From an uncultured Eubacteriales bacterium (lineage in GTDB: Bacteria; Bacillota; Clostridia; Oscillospirales; Acutalibacteraceae), in the NCBI GenBank assembly GCA_900319615.1, contig ONPE01000006.1, positions 1 to 20,868 of the forward strand: DNA of 20,868 nt, written 5' to 3'. The position numbers and the translations under genes were made by a program. Of the stretch, positions 18,002-20,868 are shown in pieces. Each line of letters starts with the position of its first letter. Within the stretch, counting starts at the first letter, position 1. The notes under the pieces are model-generated. The model was given only the letters and a program-made list of their open reading frames with translations, was not told where the DNA came from and searched no databases.

Positions 18002-20868
18002 ATGCAGAGATATCCTTTATCCAAATCAGAATACGGTATTTTTGCGCAGCAGATATCGTCGTTTGACACCGCGTACAATCTGCCGTTCAAGATCTCTATG
18101 GGCAGCTATACAGACGTCGAGCGTCTGCGCGGAGCTGTTATCGCAGCGGTCAACGCTCATCCGTATCTTAAAACTGCTTTTTCCATCGACCACAAGGGCG
18201 AGCCCTATAAGTATATCCGCGACTGTGATGTTAAGGTCACGGTATTGGAGTCGGACGAGCTCGATACCGATACGCTGATCAGACCCTTCGATCTCCACAG
18301 CGATATCCTTTTCCGCTTCTATATCATCAAGTCGTCCTCCGGCGTCACGCTGTTCTTTGACATCCACCATATCCTGTTCGACGGCGTATCGCTCGGTATA
18401 CTGCTCGATCAGATAAGCCGCGCCTACAGCGGCGAAAGCATCGACGGCGAGACCTTCACCGCCAACGATTATGCCCTTGAAGAGAACGAGCGCCTCGATT
18501 CGGAGGAATATGCAGCCGCAAAGGAGTATTATCAAAAGACCTTTGACGGTATCGACGTAGATTCGTCCCTGTTCACCGATAAAAACGACCGCGAGCCGAT
18601 AGCTAAGGAGCTGGTCTACCCCCTGACCTCTATCGACGCGGACTCGCTCAAGGCGTTTGCACAGCGCCGCGGAGTCAGACAGAGCACCGTGTTCAACGGA
18701 GCTTTCTCATATCTGCTGTCAAAGTATACCGGCAGCGATCAGGTGCTGTACGCCACCGTACACAACGGCAGAGACGAGCGCCTCGATAACAGCGTCGGTA
18801 TGTTCGTCAAGACCTATCCCGTGTTTGCCGATCTGTCGACGGACGACGACGCAGACGCTTTTTTGAAGAAGCTCGACGGTCAGGTTACCCTCAACCGCAA
18901 GAACAATCTCTATTCTTTCGTGGATATGTGCACGGACAATCTCGTGAATCCCGGCATACTGTTCGCGTATCAGAGCGAGCTGTCCTTCAACCTTGATTTC
19001 TGCGGCCGCCGTGCCGAGGCTGTCCTGCTGCCCACCAAGAGCACAAGGTTCGGCTTTGAGCTGACGATCAGGAAGAACAGCGGCAGCTTTGTCGTCCACA
19101 CCCTGTACCGTCAGGATCTTTACGACGACGGTATAATTACCGGTATGCTCGAGAGCTTCGACAAGGTGCTTGCGGAGCTGCTCTGCAAGGATAAGCTGAG
19201 CGAGATAGATATGCTGACTCAGGCTCAGCTCGAAAAGCTCGATGATGAAAACCACTTTGAGTTCGACTACGAGATCACCGATATCGTCACGATGTTCCGC
19301 CGTCAGGTCGAGAAGACTCCCGAAAACATCGCGGTGGTCTACCTTGACCGCACCTACACCTACAAAGAGGTCGACCGCATCACCGAGAACATCGCCGCCT
19401 TCCTGAAAAGCAAGGGCGTGGGGAAGAACAATGCCGTCTCAGTGCTCATACCCCGCTGCGAGTATATGCCTATCGCCGCTCTCGGCGTGCACAAGGCTTG
19501 CGCCGGTTATCAGCCGCTCGACCCGAGCTATCCCTCCGAGCGTCTCGAGTTCATGATACAGGACGCCGACGCTAAGTATCTGATCGCCGACAGAGAGCTG
19601 ATGGACAAGATCCCGAACTATGACGGTCCCGTCCTTTATACAGACGAGATCCCCGGGCTCCCGGATGCTGAGAAGATGGCTGAGAACCCCGACCCCTCCG
19701 ATCTGTTCATCATGCTCTATACATCCGGATCCACCGGCGTGCCCAAGGGCGTTATGCTGGAGCACCACAACCTTTGCTGCTTCTGCAACTGGTACATCAA
19801 TACCTATAAGATGGATGAGACCAGCCGTTCCTCCGCATACGCGAGCTACGGCTTCGACTGCCATATGCTGGATATGTACCCCGTCCTGCTCGTCGGCGGT
19901 CAGCTCCATATCATAGACGAGAGCATCCGACTCGACCTCGTCGAGATAAACAAATACTTTACCGAAAACGGTATCACTCATACATTCATGACCACTCAGG
20001 TCGGCAGACAGTACGCCGAGCTGTTCCCCGACGCGACCAATCCGCACCATCTTTCCGCCGCGGGTGAGAAGCTGGTGCCCGTCGAGCCGCCGCGCGGCTT
20101 TGAGCTGTACAACGGCTACGGCCCGACCGAGTGCACCATCTTCACGCATATGCATCCGGTGAAGAAGCTCTACGACCGCGTGCCCATAGGCAAGCCGCTG
20201 TTCAACATGAAGCAGTATGTCGTGGATAAGAATATGCGCCGCGTGCCCTTCGGTGTACCGGGCGAGCTGATCGTCGCCGGTCATCAGGTGGGCAGAGGCT
20301 ACCTCAACCGCCCCGAGAAGAACGCCGAGGTGTTCATCCGCAACCCCTTCTCTGATGAAGAGGGCTACGAGCACGCCTACCGCACAGGCGATATCGTGCG
20401 TATCCTCTGCGACGGCAACACCGACTTCATCGGCAGGAACGACGGACAGGTCAAGATCCGCGGCTTCCGCATCGAGCTCAGCGAGGTCGAGGGCGTCATC
20501 CGCAAATTCCCCGGTATCAAGGACGCGACCGTGCAGGCGTTCGACGAGCCCGGCGGCGGCAAGTTCATCGCCGCGTACGTCGTGTCTGACGAGCCCGTCG
20601 ATATCGAAGCTATGGGTAACTTCATCAAGCGCGACAAGCCCGCTTACATGGTGCCTGCCGTGACGATGCAGATCGACCGTATACCTCTCAACCAGAACCA
20701 GAAGGTAAATAAAAAGGCTCTCCCCAAGCCCGAGGCAAAGGCTAAAGCCGACAAAAAGGATCAGCCTGCCGCCCCGATGAATATGCTTGAAGAGAAGATC
20801 AAAGACATCGTATCGCAGGTGGTCGGCACTTCGGACTTCGGCGTCAACGATGTGTTCGGCGATCTCGG
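18002..20868 (+). CDS. Non-ribosomal peptide synthetase, C-A-(T), cut by the right window edge
   Basis: At least 955 codons, open to the end of the window. Condensation domain: residues about 1-430, with the catalytic HHILFDG at 122-128 (canonical HHxxxDG). Adenylation domain: about 440-905, with LYTSGSTGVPKG (572-583), YGFD with Phe618-Asp619 (the Asp that binds the alpha-amino group), NGYGPTE (704-710), YRTGD, GRNDGQVKIRGFRIELSEVE and NQKVNKKAL with the catalytic Lys. This domain activates an amino acid as its AMP ester. A Lys/Ala-rich linker leads to the start of a thiolation domain (MLEEKIKDIVSQVVG...FGVNDVFGDL); the window ends before its phosphopantetheine Ser. The protein begins directly with a C domain, so the donor is an acyl group or a peptide from another synthetase. 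The ribosome binding site is weak (AAAGGCGG). The product is unknown. Confidence 0.95.
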   Translation, partial: MQRYPLSKSEYGIFAQQISSFDTAYNLPFKISMGSYTDVERLRGAVIAAVNAHPYLKTAFSIDHKGEPYKYIRDCDVKVTVLESDELDTDTLIRPFDLHSDILFRFYIIKSSSGVTLFFDIHHILFDGVSLGILLDQISRAYSGESIDGETFTANDYALEENERLDSEEYAAAKEYYQKTFDGIDVDSSLFTDKNDREPIAKELVYPLTSIDADSLKAFAQRRGVRQSTVFNGAFSYLLSKYTGSDQVLYATVHNGRDERLDNSVGMFVKTYPVFADLSTDDDADAFLKKLDGQVTLNRKNNLYSFVDMCTDNLVNPGILFAYQSELSFNLDFCGRRAEAVLLPTKSTRFGFELTIRKNSGSFVVHTLYRQDLYDDGIITGMLESFDKVLAELLCKDKLSEIDMLTQAQLEKLDDENHFEFDYEITDIVTMFRRQVEKTPENIAVVYLDRTYTYKEVDRITENIAAFLKSKGVGKNNAVSVLIPRCEYMPIAALGVHKACAGYQPLDPSYPSERLEFMIQDADAKYLIADRELMDKIPNYDGPVLYTDEIPGLPDAEKMAENPDPSDLFIMLYTSGSTGVPKGVMLEHHNLCCFCNWYINTYKMDETSRSSAYASYGFDCHMLDMYPVLLVGGQLHIIDESIRLDLVEINKYFTENGITHTFMTTQVGRQYAELFPDATNPHHLSAAGEKLVPVEPPRGFELYNGYGPTECTIFTHMHPVKKLYDRVPIGKPLFNMKQYVVDKNMRRVPFGVPGELIVAGHQVGRGYLNRPEKNAEVFIRNPFSDEEGYEHAYRTGDIVRILCDGNTDFIGRNDGQVKIRGFRIELSEVEGVIRKFPGIKDATVQAFDEPGGGKFIAAYVVSDEPVDIEAMGNFIKRDKPAYMVPAVTMQIDRIPLNQNQKVNKKALPKPEAKAKADKKDQPAAPMNMLEEKIKDIVSQVVGTSDFGVNDVFGDL

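Overview
The window looks like a chromosomal segment of an anaerobic Gram-positive bacterium of the class Clostridia, most likely the Ruminococcus/Oscillospiraceae group. This is an inference from three things: a Firmicutes-length S12 (138 aa), strong AGGAGG ribosome binding sites on most genes, and the mix of a fermentative AdhE, a DUF1292 protein, a DUF308 protein and an NRPS. No tRNA, rRNA or CRISPR array was seen.

Layout. (1) 1-1101: the 5' part of adhE on the minus strand with its sigma-A promoter, and a near-consensus Rex (NADH-sensing repressor) operator in the divergent intergenic region. (2) 1102-2718: a lone polytopic GT-C-like membrane protein with a terminator behind it. (3) 2954-8060: the str operon rpsL-rpsG-fusA followed by tuf. 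It has its own promoter and a roughly 200-nt leader; a possible regulatory hairpin lies before rpsG, and two different dispersed palindromic elements sit before fusA and tuf. (4) 8212-9625: a DUF1292 gene, a 360-bp block of degenerate tandem repeats, and a DUF308/HdeD-like membrane protein ending at a terminator shared with lysC. (5) 9755-12394, minus strand: hom then lysC, the committed steps toward threonine, methionine and lysine, separated by a second copy of the palindromic element found before fusA. lysC carries an internal ribosome binding site and start at codon 246, as for the beta subunit of Bacillus aspartokinase II. (6) 12513-14888, minus strand: a class A penicillin-binding protein. 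(7) 15194-17300: a small BofC-C-like membrane protein, then a cardiolipin synthase whose last codons are frameshifted by an exact 26-bp tandem duplication. (8) 17592 to the end: a promoter with a perfect palindromic operator, a STAS anti-anti-sigma protein and, 18 bp later, a large NRPS (C-A-start of T) cut by the window edge.

Most of the window is core housekeeping. The accessory and most novel part is the right end, where a partner-switching regulator appears to be co-transcribed with a peptide synthetase. The other observations worth a second look are the two-member palindromic element family with a compensatory stem change, the cls duplication, the lysC internal start and the Rex site.
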